Made by a program: the position numbers and the translations under genes
In this document: one piece after another, positions 44,755-52,468 of the stretch
Numbering within the stretch: position 1 is the stretch's first letter
Layout: each line of letters begins with the position of its first letter
Assembly: GCF_025753795.1 (NCBI RefSeq)
Contig: NZ_JAOWPS010000003.1
Coordinates: 620,001 to 684,000 of the forward strand
Direction of reading: 5' to 3'
DNA from: Mesorhizobium sp. YC-39
GTDB taxonomy: Bacteria > Pseudomonadota > Alphaproteobacteria > Rhizobiales > Rhizobiaceae
Length of the DNA stretch: 64,000 nucleotides
The notes under the pieces: generated by a model
What the model was told of the DNA's origin: nothing
Databases searched by the model: none
The model's input: only the letters and a program-made list of their open reading frames with translations

Positions 44755-45683
44755 CAGTCGACCCCCTCGGGCTTGCGCAGCAGCCAGAGCTGGACGAGGC
44801 TGAGCGCGACCAGGATGACCAGCAGGATCATCGACAGGGCCGCGCCATAGCCCAGCTTGAACGACACGAAGGACTGGTTGAAGATCCAGTAGACAGCCGT
44901 CATCGTCTGATTACGCGGGCCGCCGCGCAGGATGATGTAGAACTGGTCGAAGGCCAGCACCGAGCCGGCGACCGACAGAATCAGCGCCAATGCCAGCGTG
45001 CGGCGCATCAACGGCAGAGTGATGGCCCTGAAGCGCGCGAACGGCCCCGCCCCGTCGATCATCGCCGCCTCCTGCAGGTCGGACGGGATCGACTGCAGGC
45101 CGGTCATCAGGATGATCATGGTGAAGCCGGCGACCTTCCACACGACCATGGCGATGATCGACCAGAAGGCTGGCTGGAAGGTGGCGAGCAGATTGACCTT
45201 CTTCTCGGTCAGACCGAGCTGGAAGGCGGCCGGGCTGAACAGGCCGGAATCGACGTTGAGCAGCCATGACCATAGCAGGCTCGCCGAAGCGAAGCCGACG
45301 ACCGCCGGCATGAAAAAGGACGTGCGGTAGAAGCCGGTGAGCTGGCGCGGCCGCTCAATGAACAGCGCCAGCGGAAAGGCGACGGCAAAGATCGCGATGG
45401 TGACGATCACCGTGTAGTAGCCGGTGAAGCGCAGCGCGTTCCAGAACCTGTTGTCGCGCAGGATCGCCCAGTAATTGTCGAGGCCGATGAAGGAGTGCGC
45501 GCCCATCAGCGGCCAGTTGTGCAGCGACATCCACGCCGTCATGCCGAGCGGAATGATGAAGAAGACCGTGACCAGCGCCACCGCCGGCGCGACATAGAGC
45601 AGGCCGATCCACTGCCGGCGGCCGGCGCCGACCAGTTTTCGGCGGCGCGCGGGAGCGGCGGTGGTTGCTGCGATGGTGGTCAT
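44754..45683 (-). CDS. carbohydrate ABC transporter permease (MalF/UgpA type)
   Basis: A 309-residue permease, six core helices after a basic N-terminus (MTTIAATTAAPARRRKLVG). The EAA-like loop is DLQEAAMIDGAGPFARFRAITLPLMRR. The start at 45683 is the first ATG of the real frame; a longer open frame continues upstream to 46592 but there it lies over the binding-protein gene in another frame. It pairs with the MalG-type permease to import the oligosaccharide cut by the GH127 enzyme. Confidence 0.92.
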   Translation of the reverse strand: MTTIAATTAAPARRRKLVGAGRRQWIGLLYVAPAVALVTVFFIIPLGMTAWMSLHNWPLMGAHSFIGLDNYWAILRDNRFWNALRFTGYYTVIVTIAIFAVAFPLALFIERPRQLTGFYRTSFFMPAVVGFASASLLWSWLLNVDSGLFSPAAFQLGLTEKKVNLLATFQPAFWSIIAMVVWKVAGFTMIILMTGLQSIPSDLQEAAMIDGAGPFARFRAITLPLMRRTLALALILSVAGSVLAFDQFYIILRGGPRNQTMTAVYWIFNQSFVSFKLGYGAALSMILLVILVALSLVQLWLLRKPEGVD

Positions 45684-45703
45684 GCCGTGGCTCCAGTTGG
45701 GGC

Positions 45704-45889
45704 ATCCCCCCTCCCCCTTGAGGGGAGGGTCCGGCCGAAGGCCGGGGGTGGGGTCCTGCGTGCGGTGCGCCGACATAGAGAGAGAACGTCGAGCACTGCC
45801 GCGATGCCCGACAGAGAAGAAGCGTCGAGCACTGCCGCGATGACCCCATCCGGACCTGCGGTCCGACCTCCCCTCAAGGGGGAGGTGGG
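45704..45889. repeat. inverted palindromic repeat pair with a 20-base direct repeat
   Basis: Between the binding-protein and permease genes. GC-rich palindromes CCTCCCCCTTGAGGGGAGG (near 45710) and ACCTCCCCTCAAGGGGGAGG (near 45866) face each other, each followed by a second GC stem. Between them CGTCGAGCACTGCCGCGATG is directly repeated at 45787-45806 and 45823-45842 with a 36-base period. This resembles a rhizobial REP-type doublet and may slow or stabilise the transcript, setting binding-protein yield above that of the permeases. Confidence 0.7.
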
Positions 45890-45898
45890 CGTCGGCGC

Positions 45899-47140
45899 TT
45901 ATTTCTGCGGCGCCTGGTCGATGATCGACTGCATGGTCTCCTGCGCATTCGCAATCGCGCCGTCGACATCGTCGCCGAAGAAGACCTCGTTGACCATCTG
46001 GTTCCACGGGCCGTTGGCGGAGTTGATCAAATCGTTGAACACCACCGAATAGGGCGTGCGGCCCTTGGCCATGGCTTCGGCGGCGATCTGGTAGCGCGGA
46101 TCGAGATCTTTCAGCGCGTCCTTGGCAATGTCGCCGCGCACCGGCAGGCTGCCATATTTCGCCAGCAGGGTCTGGCCCTCGAGCGAATAGGCGAAGTCCA
46201 GGAACTCTTTCACCACCGCCAGCTTCGTGGTGCCCTTGGTGACGACGAAATTGTCGCCGCCGGCGAAGGACGACCAGCCGCCATCCTTGCCCGGCAGGAA
46301 GGTGACGCCATAGTCGACATCGGGATATTGCGTGTTGAGCGCGCCGATGGCGAAGGCGCCGGAGGGCGAGATGCCGATATTGCCGGCGGCAAAGGCGGCG
46401 AAGAAGTTGGAGCCGGTGTCGGTCTGCGCGCCAGACGGCACCAGGTCCTTCTTGACCATCGAGCGGTAGAGATCGATGGCGCCGCGCAGCTGCGGGCTGT
46501 CCAGCGTCGCCTTGGAGCCGTCCTCGGTCAGGATATCGCCGCCCGAGGCCCAGACCAGCGGCGTGAAGGTGAAGATGTTGCAGCCGCCGCAATTGCCGGA
46601 GAAGTAGAATCCCCTAATGTCGCCGCCGAGCGCGTTGACCTTTTCGGCGTCGGCTTCGATCTCGGCCCAGTTGGCCGGACCCTTTTCGGGATCAAGCCCG
46701 GCCTGTTTGAACAGCTTCTTGTTCCAGATCAGCACCGAGCTATCGGCCGAGAATGGCAGGCCGTAGATGCGGCCCTTGTAGGTGCCGGTCTTGACATGCG
46801 CCGGCGACAGGCTGGCGAAATAGGGCAACGATTTCGCCCAGTCGGTGATGTCCTCGAGCTGGCCGGCGGCGGAAAAGGCCGGCGTGTAGATCAGGTCGAG
46901 CGAGAGCGCATCGGGCGCGGTGCCGCCGGCGGCCGCGGCGCCATATTTCGGGATGATCTCGGCATTGGGGATGATGTCGAGCTTGATCTGATTGTCATGC
47001 CCTTTGTTGAAGGCATCGACGATGCGCGGCATGAAGTTCGAGCCGTCGGCGCGCACCCAGATGTTGGCGGTCTCGGCGGACATTGCAGGCAGTGCAAAGA
47101 TGCTCGCGGCAAGCGCGAGCCCGGCAATCATGGTCTTCAT
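45899..47140 (-). CDS. carbohydrate ABC transporter substrate-binding protein
   Basis: A 413-residue family 1 solute-binding protein with a signal peptide ending near AMSA (MKTMIAGLALAASIFALPAMSA). Conserved segments include WVRADGSNFMPRIVDAFN and YGLPFSADSSVLIWNK. GAGGAGGA gives a very strong ribosome site for the ATG at 47140; a few in-frame codons upstream lack it. It delivers an oligosaccharide, probably an arabinofuranoside given the GH127 gene, to the permeases encoded downstream. Confidence 0.93.
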   Translation of the reverse strand: MKTMIAGLALAASIFALPAMSAETANIWVRADGSNFMPRIVDAFNKGHDNQIKLDIIPNAEIIPKYGAAAAGGTAPDALSLDLIYTPAFSAAGQLEDITDWAKSLPYFASLSPAHVKTGTYKGRIYGLPFSADSSVLIWNKKLFKQAGLDPEKGPANWAEIEADAEKVNALGGDIRGFYFSGNCGGCNIFTFTPLVWASGGDILTEDGSKATLDSPQLRGAIDLYRSMVKKDLVPSGAQTDTGSNFFAAFAAGNIGISPSGAFAIGALNTQYPDVDYGVTFLPGKDGGWSSFAGGDNFVVTKGTTKLAVVKEFLDFAYSLEGQTLLAKYGSLPVRGDIAKDALKDLDPRYQIAAEAMAKGRTPYSVVFNDLINSANGPWNQMVNEVFFGDDVDGAIANAQETMQSIIDQAPQK

Positions 47141-47203
47141 GGTTCTCCTCCTCATGGTTTCTCCTCCCGGTTTGGCCGCGCCTCCCGCGCTACGGCCTTG
47201 AAC

Positions 47204-48247
47204 TCAACCGCCCGGCGGACGGCCGCATGACTGACGCACCACCAGCCGGCACGGCAGTTTCCTGATGCCCGGTTCGGCGGGTTTGCCGCCGACGAGCGAA
47301 AGCAGGGCAAGCCCGGCCTCGCGGCCAAGGACTGAAAGATTCATGTCGACCGAGGTCAGCGGCGGGCGCGTCGCCTCGGCCACGATCTCCCAATTGTCGA
47401 AACCGATGACGCCGACATCGTCGGGCACGCCAATGCCGCGCTCACGCAAAGCATCGATGACGCCGCGCGCGATCTGGTCGTTGCCGCAGAAGACGGCATC
47501 GGGCGCCCCTTCCCTGCCGCCGCCGAACAGTTTTGCAACGGCCTCATGCCCCCAGGCTTCCGACCACGCGCCGAGCAAGGGCTCGCTGACCGGCAGGCCG
47601 TGCTCGGTCAGCACGTCGCGATGGGCCTCGGCGCGGGCGTGCACCACGGCGAAGCTCGCGGGCCCGCTGACATGGGCGATGCGCTTGCGCCCCAGCCGCC
47701 AAAGATGCTCGACCGCCAGACGCGCGCCACCCTCATCGTCGGAGACAAAAGCGATGGCGCCGGGATCGGGCTGGGTGAAGGCATAGATCACGGGAATGCG
47801 CAGATTGGCGAGATCGACCGGCAGGTGGCGGTCGATGCGCTTGCCGGTGGCGATGATGCCGTCGACGCGCTTGTCGAGCATGGCCTCGACATGCAGCTGG
47901 GCGAGCCGCGTGTCGTCCTCGACATTGCACAGGAACACTGAGACGCCGGCATCGACCAGCGCATCGGAAACGCCCGACATCAGCGGCAGCGAGAAGCGGC
48001 CATAGGTATCGTTGGTGAGCAGCCCGACGGTGAAGGAGCGCCGCCGCAACAGGCTCTGCGCCAGGCTGTTCGGCCGAAAGCCCAGCCGCTGCGCCGTTTC
48101 GCGAATGCGCTCGCGCGTCTCCGCCGTCATCCGCCCCTGCCCGTTCAGCGCCTTCGAGGCCGTGGCAACGCTGACGCCGGCGGATGCGGCCACCTCGCGG
48201 AGGGTGACGGGGGTTTTTGCGGGCGCTGGCGAGGCGTCGGAGGACAT
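47204..48247 (-). CDS. LacI-family regulator of the arabinofuranoside operon
   Basis: A 347-residue LacI-type repressor: helix-turn-helix (VTLREVAASAGVSVATASKAL, hinge helix QSLLRRRS) and a periplasmic-binding-fold effector domain. It is first in the run with the transporter and GH127 genes, 63 bases before the binding protein, so it probably autoregulates the whole operon through the two sites at 48271 and 48339. The inducer is probably a sugar related to arabinose. Confidence 0.93.
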   Translation of the reverse strand: MSSDASPAPAKTPVTLREVAASAGVSVATASKALNGQGRMTAETRERIRETAQRLGFRPNSLAQSLLRRRSFTVGLLTNDTYGRFSLPLMSGVSDALVDAGVSVFLCNVEDDTRLAQLHVEAMLDKRVDGIIATGKRIDRHLPVDLANLRIPVIYAFTQPDPGAIAFVSDDEGGARLAVEHLWRLGRKRIAHVSGPASFAVVHARAEAHRDVLTEHGLPVSEPLLGAWSEAWGHEAVAKLFGGGREGAPDAVFCGNDQIARGVIDALRERGIGVPDDVGVIGFDNWEIVAEATRPPLTSVDMNLSVLGREAGLALLSLVGGKPAEPGIRKLPCRLVVRQSCGRPPGG

Positions 48248-48270
48248 GGTGAGCGGCGAATTCCTTAGTT

Positions 48271-48286
48271 GGGAAAAGGTTTTCTC
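48271..48286. promoter_or_regulatory. LacI-type operator, copy 1
   Basis: GGGAAAAGGTTTTCTC, a 16-base imperfect palindrome of LacI-family operator form, 24 bases upstream of the LacI gene start. The identical 18-mer TTGGGAAAAGGTTTTCTC recurs at 48337-48354. Confidence 0.7.
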
Positions 48287-48338
48287 TTGTTGGCCTGCGA
48301 GGTGGTGACTGGTGAGGTCAGCGCGTGCGAGGCGATTT

Positions 48339-48354
48339 GGGAAAAGGTTTTCTC
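48339..48354. promoter_or_regulatory. LacI-type operator, copy 2
   Basis: Identical to copy 1 and 68 bases from it, about six and a half helical turns. Two exact copies bracketing the promoter region suit looping or double blocking by a LacI tetramer and support autoregulation of the downstream operon. Confidence 0.7.
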
Positions 48355-48470
48355 AAAAGGAGATTAGGGGAAGGTGGCGGGGATGGCAAGTGGGATAACT
48401 TGGCTATGGGCACCCCAAAATTGTTAAGTGCCACTTTCTACGCCCCGCCACGTCGGCAGTGGACCTAAGC

Positions 48471-48962
48471 TCACGCTATGAATTCTTCCGCACAAACAAC
48501 ATCGATTCCATATTGCCTTCTTAAAAATTTGGATACACATCCCCCATCTCTTTTTATCTTGATCTTCTCTTTTGCTTTACGTTTCTTTGCCTTTGGATCG
48601 AATAGATCTATATCTTCAGTAACGATGGTATCGGATTTCGCTCCAAGCGCTATAGCCGGCCACTTCAGATCGGGACTTGGAACCCCCATTTTTCGGAGTT
48701 CCTTTTCCGCACCACGATCCATCTTGAACATCACGATTACTTTGTTGACAATTTGATCAGCGATCCAGTCGCAGAGATTCAGGCCTACAGCCGAGGGGCG
48801 GCAGCAATCATTGTATTCCTGTAGCGCCTTGCCCTCATCGTCAATCGCAATGTATTCCCGGTCGATGGCCCTAGTTATCACCTTATAATAGGTGCCTTGG
48901 CGCTCATCGACGCGCTCTTCTTGAAACAACTTGAAGCAATTTGTGTCAATCACAGTAGACAT
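48471..48962 (-). CDS. PIN-like putative nuclease partner of an AAA ATPase
   Basis: A 163-residue protein with PIN-domain-like acidic residues: D6 (TVIDTN), E49, D98 (SPDLKWPAIALG) and D117/D119 (VTEDIDLFDP). A lysine-rich patch (PKAKKRKAKEKIKIK) follows and could touch nucleic acid. AAGG eight bases before the ATG supports the start. It begins four bases after the ATPase gene in the same direction. Both genes are AT-rich (33-40% GC in three 60-base stretches counted by hand) unlike their neighbours, which indicates horizontal gain. Probably a nuclease or toxin effector of a two-gene system; not proven. Confidence 0.75.
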   Translation of the reverse strand: MSTVIDTNCFKLFQEERVDERQGTYYKVITRAIDREYIAIDDEGKALQEYNDCCRPSAVGLNLCDWIADQIVNKVIVMFKMDRGAEKELRKMGVPSPDLKWPAIALGAKSDTIVTEDIDLFDPKAKKRKAKEKIKIKRDGGCVSKFLRRQYGIDVVCAEEFIA

Positions 48963-48966
48963 AATT

Positions 48967-50376
48967 CTACCTTCTCACAGGATAAATAAAATTAAATGTC
49001 GGCTCTGATTGACGTCGGTCCTTTCGTGACGCTGCTTTTGCCAATTCGAAAGACTCGGCTTGTCTCTGAGGAAAAAATCCGCCCGGCCATGGTGGGATAA
49101 ACGATCCGTCGCTGGCCACCTTGATTGGGGTTACCCTCTTCAGGCCATCATCATCTTGAACGTAGAATATTCTTACCGAATCTTCGCTGATGTCCCCCGA
49201 CGCGACGTGTGTCGCTATCCTAAGTACAAGATTATCGCTATGAGTTTCTATGAAAACTTGACATTTCAATTTTGATAGAGAAGCAAAGAACGAGCCAAGC
49301 GCCGCCTGAGCATTCGGATGCAAGTGTATTTCTGGCTCTTGGATCAGTAAAGTTGGGCTTATTGTGGCGCTCGCCCGCCTGGCTCGATTGCTCAGCTCAA
49401 TCCCAGCAACAAGAACAGGCAGTACCTGACTACAGCCAAATCCAACGTCACAAATATTGTGATCGGACCCATCCCTCCCGACGACCACCAATTCGAAGTG
49501 CCGTTCAGTCAGGTACTTCACTTTAATTCCGGACGCTATTCCAGTCGCCTGAAGCCATTTCGAGATTTCATCGACCAAACCAATCTGTTCACTACCTCGC
49601 TTTGATGCATCACTGGCGAGCATCGTGACGGTGTTTTGACCAAATCTGCCGATTTTGGACGCAGTTTCCCCCGATTGAAGATACGTCCTTTGAGGCATTT
49701 CGCGGAACGCGCCCAGAGTGTCATAGTTGCGAAAACTATCCAGTAATATTCGTCTAAAATTTGATATATGGCGCTCCTGAACACGAAGAAAATTGAATAT
49801 TTCTTGAGAAAAATTCGACCCCGAAGACATTCTTGATAGTTGATGGTATTTAAATGCCTCTTGAAATAAAGGTATAAATCCTATCAATCTCGGCCTAGAT
49901 TTCTTTATGCCGATGCCTAGTGAATCAATATCCTTTCCACCTATCATAATCGTGTATCTGTCTTTTGAAGAGGTATATTCGTACACCGGTCGCCCCGCAC
50001 TCATCAACTTAAGCCTAGAAAGCTCCACCTCGCGGCGTTGAGCGCGATACTTAAGCTCGAACTCGTAGGAGAAATCTTCTACATTCAATGAGAGGCGAAT
50101 AGGCGTGTTGGCGCGACCGCCGTGGACCATGTCCTTGTACGTGCCAAGCTGATCGAACGGCCCATTCAGGATAACGGGACCGCCGCCAAAACTGTCAGTC
50201 GTCAGCGACTGGGCCAGTAAGTTTATGGCGCTCAGAGCACTTGACTTACCGGAATTGTTCGGCCCAACAAATATGTTCAATCTAGAAAAATCGAAGGCCT
50301 CTGATTTAAAAGCCCGGAAATTGTTTAATTCAAGTCGAGACAACAAGGCCGTGAGTCCCCTTTTCGGTGCGCCCAC
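48967..50376 (-). CDS. AAA/OLD-like ATPase with DUF3696-type C-terminus
   Basis: A 469-residue ABC-like ATPase: Walker A GPNNSGKSS (38-46), Walker B PTLLIQEPEIHLHP, a switch histidine in FIETHSDNLV, and a DUF3696-type tail (GGFFPQRQAESFELAKAA). Family members sense DNA or phage signals and drive a partner effector. The longest start is GTG at 50376 with a weak site; TTG at 50346 or 50343, downstream of AAGGGGA, gives a protein beginning MLSRLELNNFRAFKS and may be the true one. It is followed by the PIN-like gene. Confidence 0.88.
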   Translation of the reverse strand: MGAPKRGLTALLSRLELNNFRAFKSEAFDFSRLNIFVGPNNSGKSSALSAINLLAQSLTTDSFGGGPVILNGPFDQLGTYKDMVHGGRANTPIRLSLNVEDFSYEFELKYRAQRREVELSRLKLMSAGRPVYEYTSSKDRYTIMIGGKDIDSLGIGIKKSRPRLIGFIPLFQEAFKYHQLSRMSSGSNFSQEIFNFLRVQERHISNFRRILLDSFRNYDTLGAFREMPQRTYLQSGETASKIGRFGQNTVTMLASDASKRGSEQIGLVDEISKWLQATGIASGIKVKYLTERHFELVVVGRDGSDHNICDVGFGCSQVLPVLVAGIELSNRARRASATISPTLLIQEPEIHLHPNAQAALGSFFASLSKLKCQVFIETHSDNLVLRIATHVASGDISEDSVRIFYVQDDDGLKRVTPIKVASDGSFIPPWPGGFFPQRQAESFELAKAASRKDRRQSEPTFNFIYPVRR

Positions 50377-50829
50377 GAACGTCCATGCGGCGCATGTTAC
50401 AAATGCTCGTGGTTAGCGATTCCATCCCCGTCGGCGATTAACGTCATCCGTATTCTGGAGCCTATATGACTTTGCGTTTGAAACAATCCTGAGACACCAG
50501 TCACATAACATCAAATCACTATACGATCATGTTGGATGAGTATTTTCGACCGCTGTCCAGGAATAACCTTGAGGGGCTTCTCTCTGCGTCGGGTCAAAGC
50601 GCCCATAGCGGACAAACAGCCCTAACCGCCTCCACGTGTCTCTCATGCCCGGTCCCCAGCATGTTGCGAGGGCCCAGTATGTTGACAATGATCAACTGCA
50701 ATCGCGCCGAGCGTTAGGGGTTCGAGGCTCGTGCCTGACGTTGGCTACCACAGCAAAGCGCGACGCTATTTTTCCCAGAGGCTGTCGCAAACGGCCAGCG
50801 CCATCCGTCCTTTGGCCAGGGAGAGCGCC
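50377..50829. other. gene-free spacer beside the AT-rich cassette
   Basis: No open frame here has coding character. The segment nearest the ATPase gene is AT-rich and probably holds its promoter. GTTGA-N6-TCAAC at 50681-50696 is a small palindrome upstream of the RibD-like gene. GGTTCGAGGC near 50710 looks like a tRNA arm but no cloverleaf can be formed. No direct repeats marking the ends of the AT-rich cassette were seen by eye. Confidence 0.5.
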
Positions 50830-51366
50830 ATGAGAAAACTTATCGTCACCGAATTCATCAGCGTCGATGGCATTGCCGAGGTCGAGAAGCTGCCTGGCGT
50901 GACCTGGAACGATGAGATGAACAGGTTCAAGGAGGATGAGCTTGCCGACAGTGGCGCCATGCTTTTGGGGCGCACGACCTATGAGATTTTTGCCGGCTCG
51001 TGGCCGAAGGAAACCGGAGACTTCGCCGAGCGGTTCAACGCGCTGCCGAAATATGTCGCCTCGACCAGCCTGAAGGCGCTCGACTGGAAGCCGGCTGAGC
51101 TGCTGAAGGGCGCCTTGCCGGATGCGGTGAGGGAACTGAAGCAAGGCAGCGGCGGCAACATCTATGTGCATGGCAGCCTGAGCGTGGCGCAGGAATTGCT
51201 TCGCCATGGGCTGGTCGACCGCGTCAGGCTGCTCGTCTATCCCGGTGCTGTTGGTGAGGGGAAGAGGCTGTTCCCGCCGGGTGAGAAGGTGGCGCTGGAG
51301 CTGGTTTCGGCGACGCCGTTCGGCAATGGCGTGGTGGCGCTGGAGTATGCGCCGAGTAAGGCGTGA
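50830..51366 (+). CDS. RibD C-terminal/dihydrofolate-reductase-like protein
   Basis: A 178-residue protein with the RibD-C fold related to dihydrofolate reductase (TEFISVDGIAEVEKLPG, GRTTYEIFAGSWP, then GNIYVHGSLSVAQELL and RLLVYP). It probably binds NADPH; the substrate is unknown. GGGAGAG lies seven bases before the ATG at 50830, which fixes the start over an upstream frame at 50731. It is not in an operon; palindromes follow it. Confidence 0.88.
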   Translation: MRKLIVTEFISVDGIAEVEKLPGVTWNDEMNRFKEDELADSGAMLLGRTTYEIFAGSWPKETGDFAERFNALPKYVASTSLKALDWKPAELLKGALPDAVRELKQGSGGNIYVHGSLSVAQELLRHGLVDRVRLLVYPGAVGEGKRLFPPGEKVALELVSATPFGNGVVALEYAPSKA

Positions 51367-51385
51367 GGCGGGGCGCCTATGAAGG

Positions 51386-51579
51386 CCAATCTCCCCCCTT
51401 GTGGGGGAGATGCCCGGCAGGGCAGAGGGGGGCGCGAAGGAACGCAAGCGTTTGAGGTTAGGCGGCGATCGGCCGGCAATTTGGCGTAGCGGCGCAAGTG
51501 GCGATTTCGTTGATAGGCTGGCGGGACAGCGCCCCCCTCTGGCCTGCCGGCCATCTCCCCCACTTGGGGGGAGATCGGC
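51386..51579. repeat. rhizobial REP-type palindrome pair between two genes
   Basis: Two inverted copies of a 50-58 base GC-rich repeat, 51386-51443 and 51529-51579, sharing the cores CTCCCCCCTTGTGGGGGAG (copy 1) and CTCCCCCACTTGGGGGGAG (copy 2), followed or preceded by an outer GGGGGGCGC block. They lie between the stops of the reductase and patatin genes, which converge, and can fold as tandem hairpins. The same family occurs at 55329-55503. Confidence 0.8.
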
Positions 51580-51598
51580 AGCTTCGGCGCGCCGGGTT

Positions 51599-52468
51599 CT
51601 ACCCTACCCTCTTCCCACGCCGACCCTTCACAGCCACCCCCGCCCTCGCCTCCATCACCGCCTCAATCTCCCGCTTCAGCTCGTCCTTGATATCGACCGT
51701 TTCGCTCATCAGGGCGTCGATCTTCATGAAGTCGAGCACGCGGTATTTCGAGACGGCCGGGCGCACCAGTATGTCGGGGCGGCACTGTTTCAGCTTGTGA
51801 GCTGTTATCGACTGCATCATCAGTTGCGTGGCGCCGAACATCAGGTCGACGGAGGTCGGGTGCTTGCGCTCGGCCTCGGTCGGCGCACCGACGACGTCGA
51901 CGGCGATGATGATGTCGGCGTCCTTTTCGATGAGATCGAAGGGCACGGGGTTGTAGATGCCGCCGTCGATCAGCAGGCGGCCGTCGCGCATCACCGGGCG
52001 GAACACGGCGGGAATGGCGGCCGAGGCGGCAAGTGCGGAATGCAGATCGCCGTCGCTGATCACTTTCAGCTTGTGGCCGTAGTAGTCGGTCGCCGTCACC
52101 TTCAGCGGGATCTTCAATTCGGCGAAGGTCTCGGGGATCGCTTCGGGCAGAAAGGCCTTCAGAATGCGCTCGACATTGAACTGGCTGACGCGCAGGCCGC
52201 CCTGCAGCGCCTCGGCGAAGGTGCCGGGCCTGGCGCGCCACATGCGGGTGGCCACCTCGACGCGGCGCGAGAGGATCGAGCGCGTATAGTCGTGCATCTC
52301 CTTGCCGGTCATGCCCGCGGCCATGCCGGCGCCCATGATGGCGCCGATCGAGGAGCCCGATATCGCCACCGGCCGGATGCCGAGCTCGTCCAGCGCCTCG
52401 ATGACATGGATATGCGCCAGCCCGCGCGCGCCGCCGCCGCCAAAGGCGATGCCGAAGGTGGGGCTCAT
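51599..52468 (-). CDS. patatin-like phospholipase (RssA type)
   Basis: A 289-residue patatin with the oxyanion loop GGGGARG (10-16), nucleophile S40 in GSSIG (38-42), and catalytic D168 in DGG. It hydrolyses acyl esters of lipids; the RssA branch is soluble and often associates with the membrane. The basic end (GRRGKRVG) is notable. Its ATG overlaps the upstream M16 gene stop as ATGA (52465-52468), so it is co-translated with the protease pair. Confidence 0.92.
   Translation of the reverse strand: MSPTFGIAFGGGGARGLAHIHVIEALDELGIRPVAISGSSIGAIMGAGMAAGMTGKEMHDYTRSILSRRVEVATRMWRARPGTFAEALQGGLRVSQFNVERILKAFLPEAIPETFAELKIPLKVTATDYYGHKLKVISDGDLHSALAASAAIPAVFRPVMRDGRLLIDGGIYNPVPFDLIEKDADIIIAVDVVGAPTEAERKHPTSVDLMFGATQLMMQSITAHKLKQCRPDILVRPAVSKYRVLDFMKIDALMSETVDIKDELKREIEAVMEARAGVAVKGRRGKRVG

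Noticed and set aside
42073..44850. Very long open frame on the plus strand opposite the GH127 and permease genes
   Set aside because: Composition is that of an antisense frame in GC-rich coding DNA; no domain is recognisable, while the minus-strand genes have complete motif sets.
44754..46592. A single 612-codon frame that could be a fusion of a binding protein and a permease
   Set aside because: The upstream third lies over the binding-protein gene in another frame and has no family pattern; the real permease starts at 45683.
50529..50717. A 62-codon open frame as a small gene in the spacer
   Set aside because: No ribosome site, no family resemblance, and composition like non-coding DNA.
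50700..50725. tRNA-like T-arm sequence GGTTCGAGGC
   Set aside because: No acceptor, D or anticodon arm can be formed around it.
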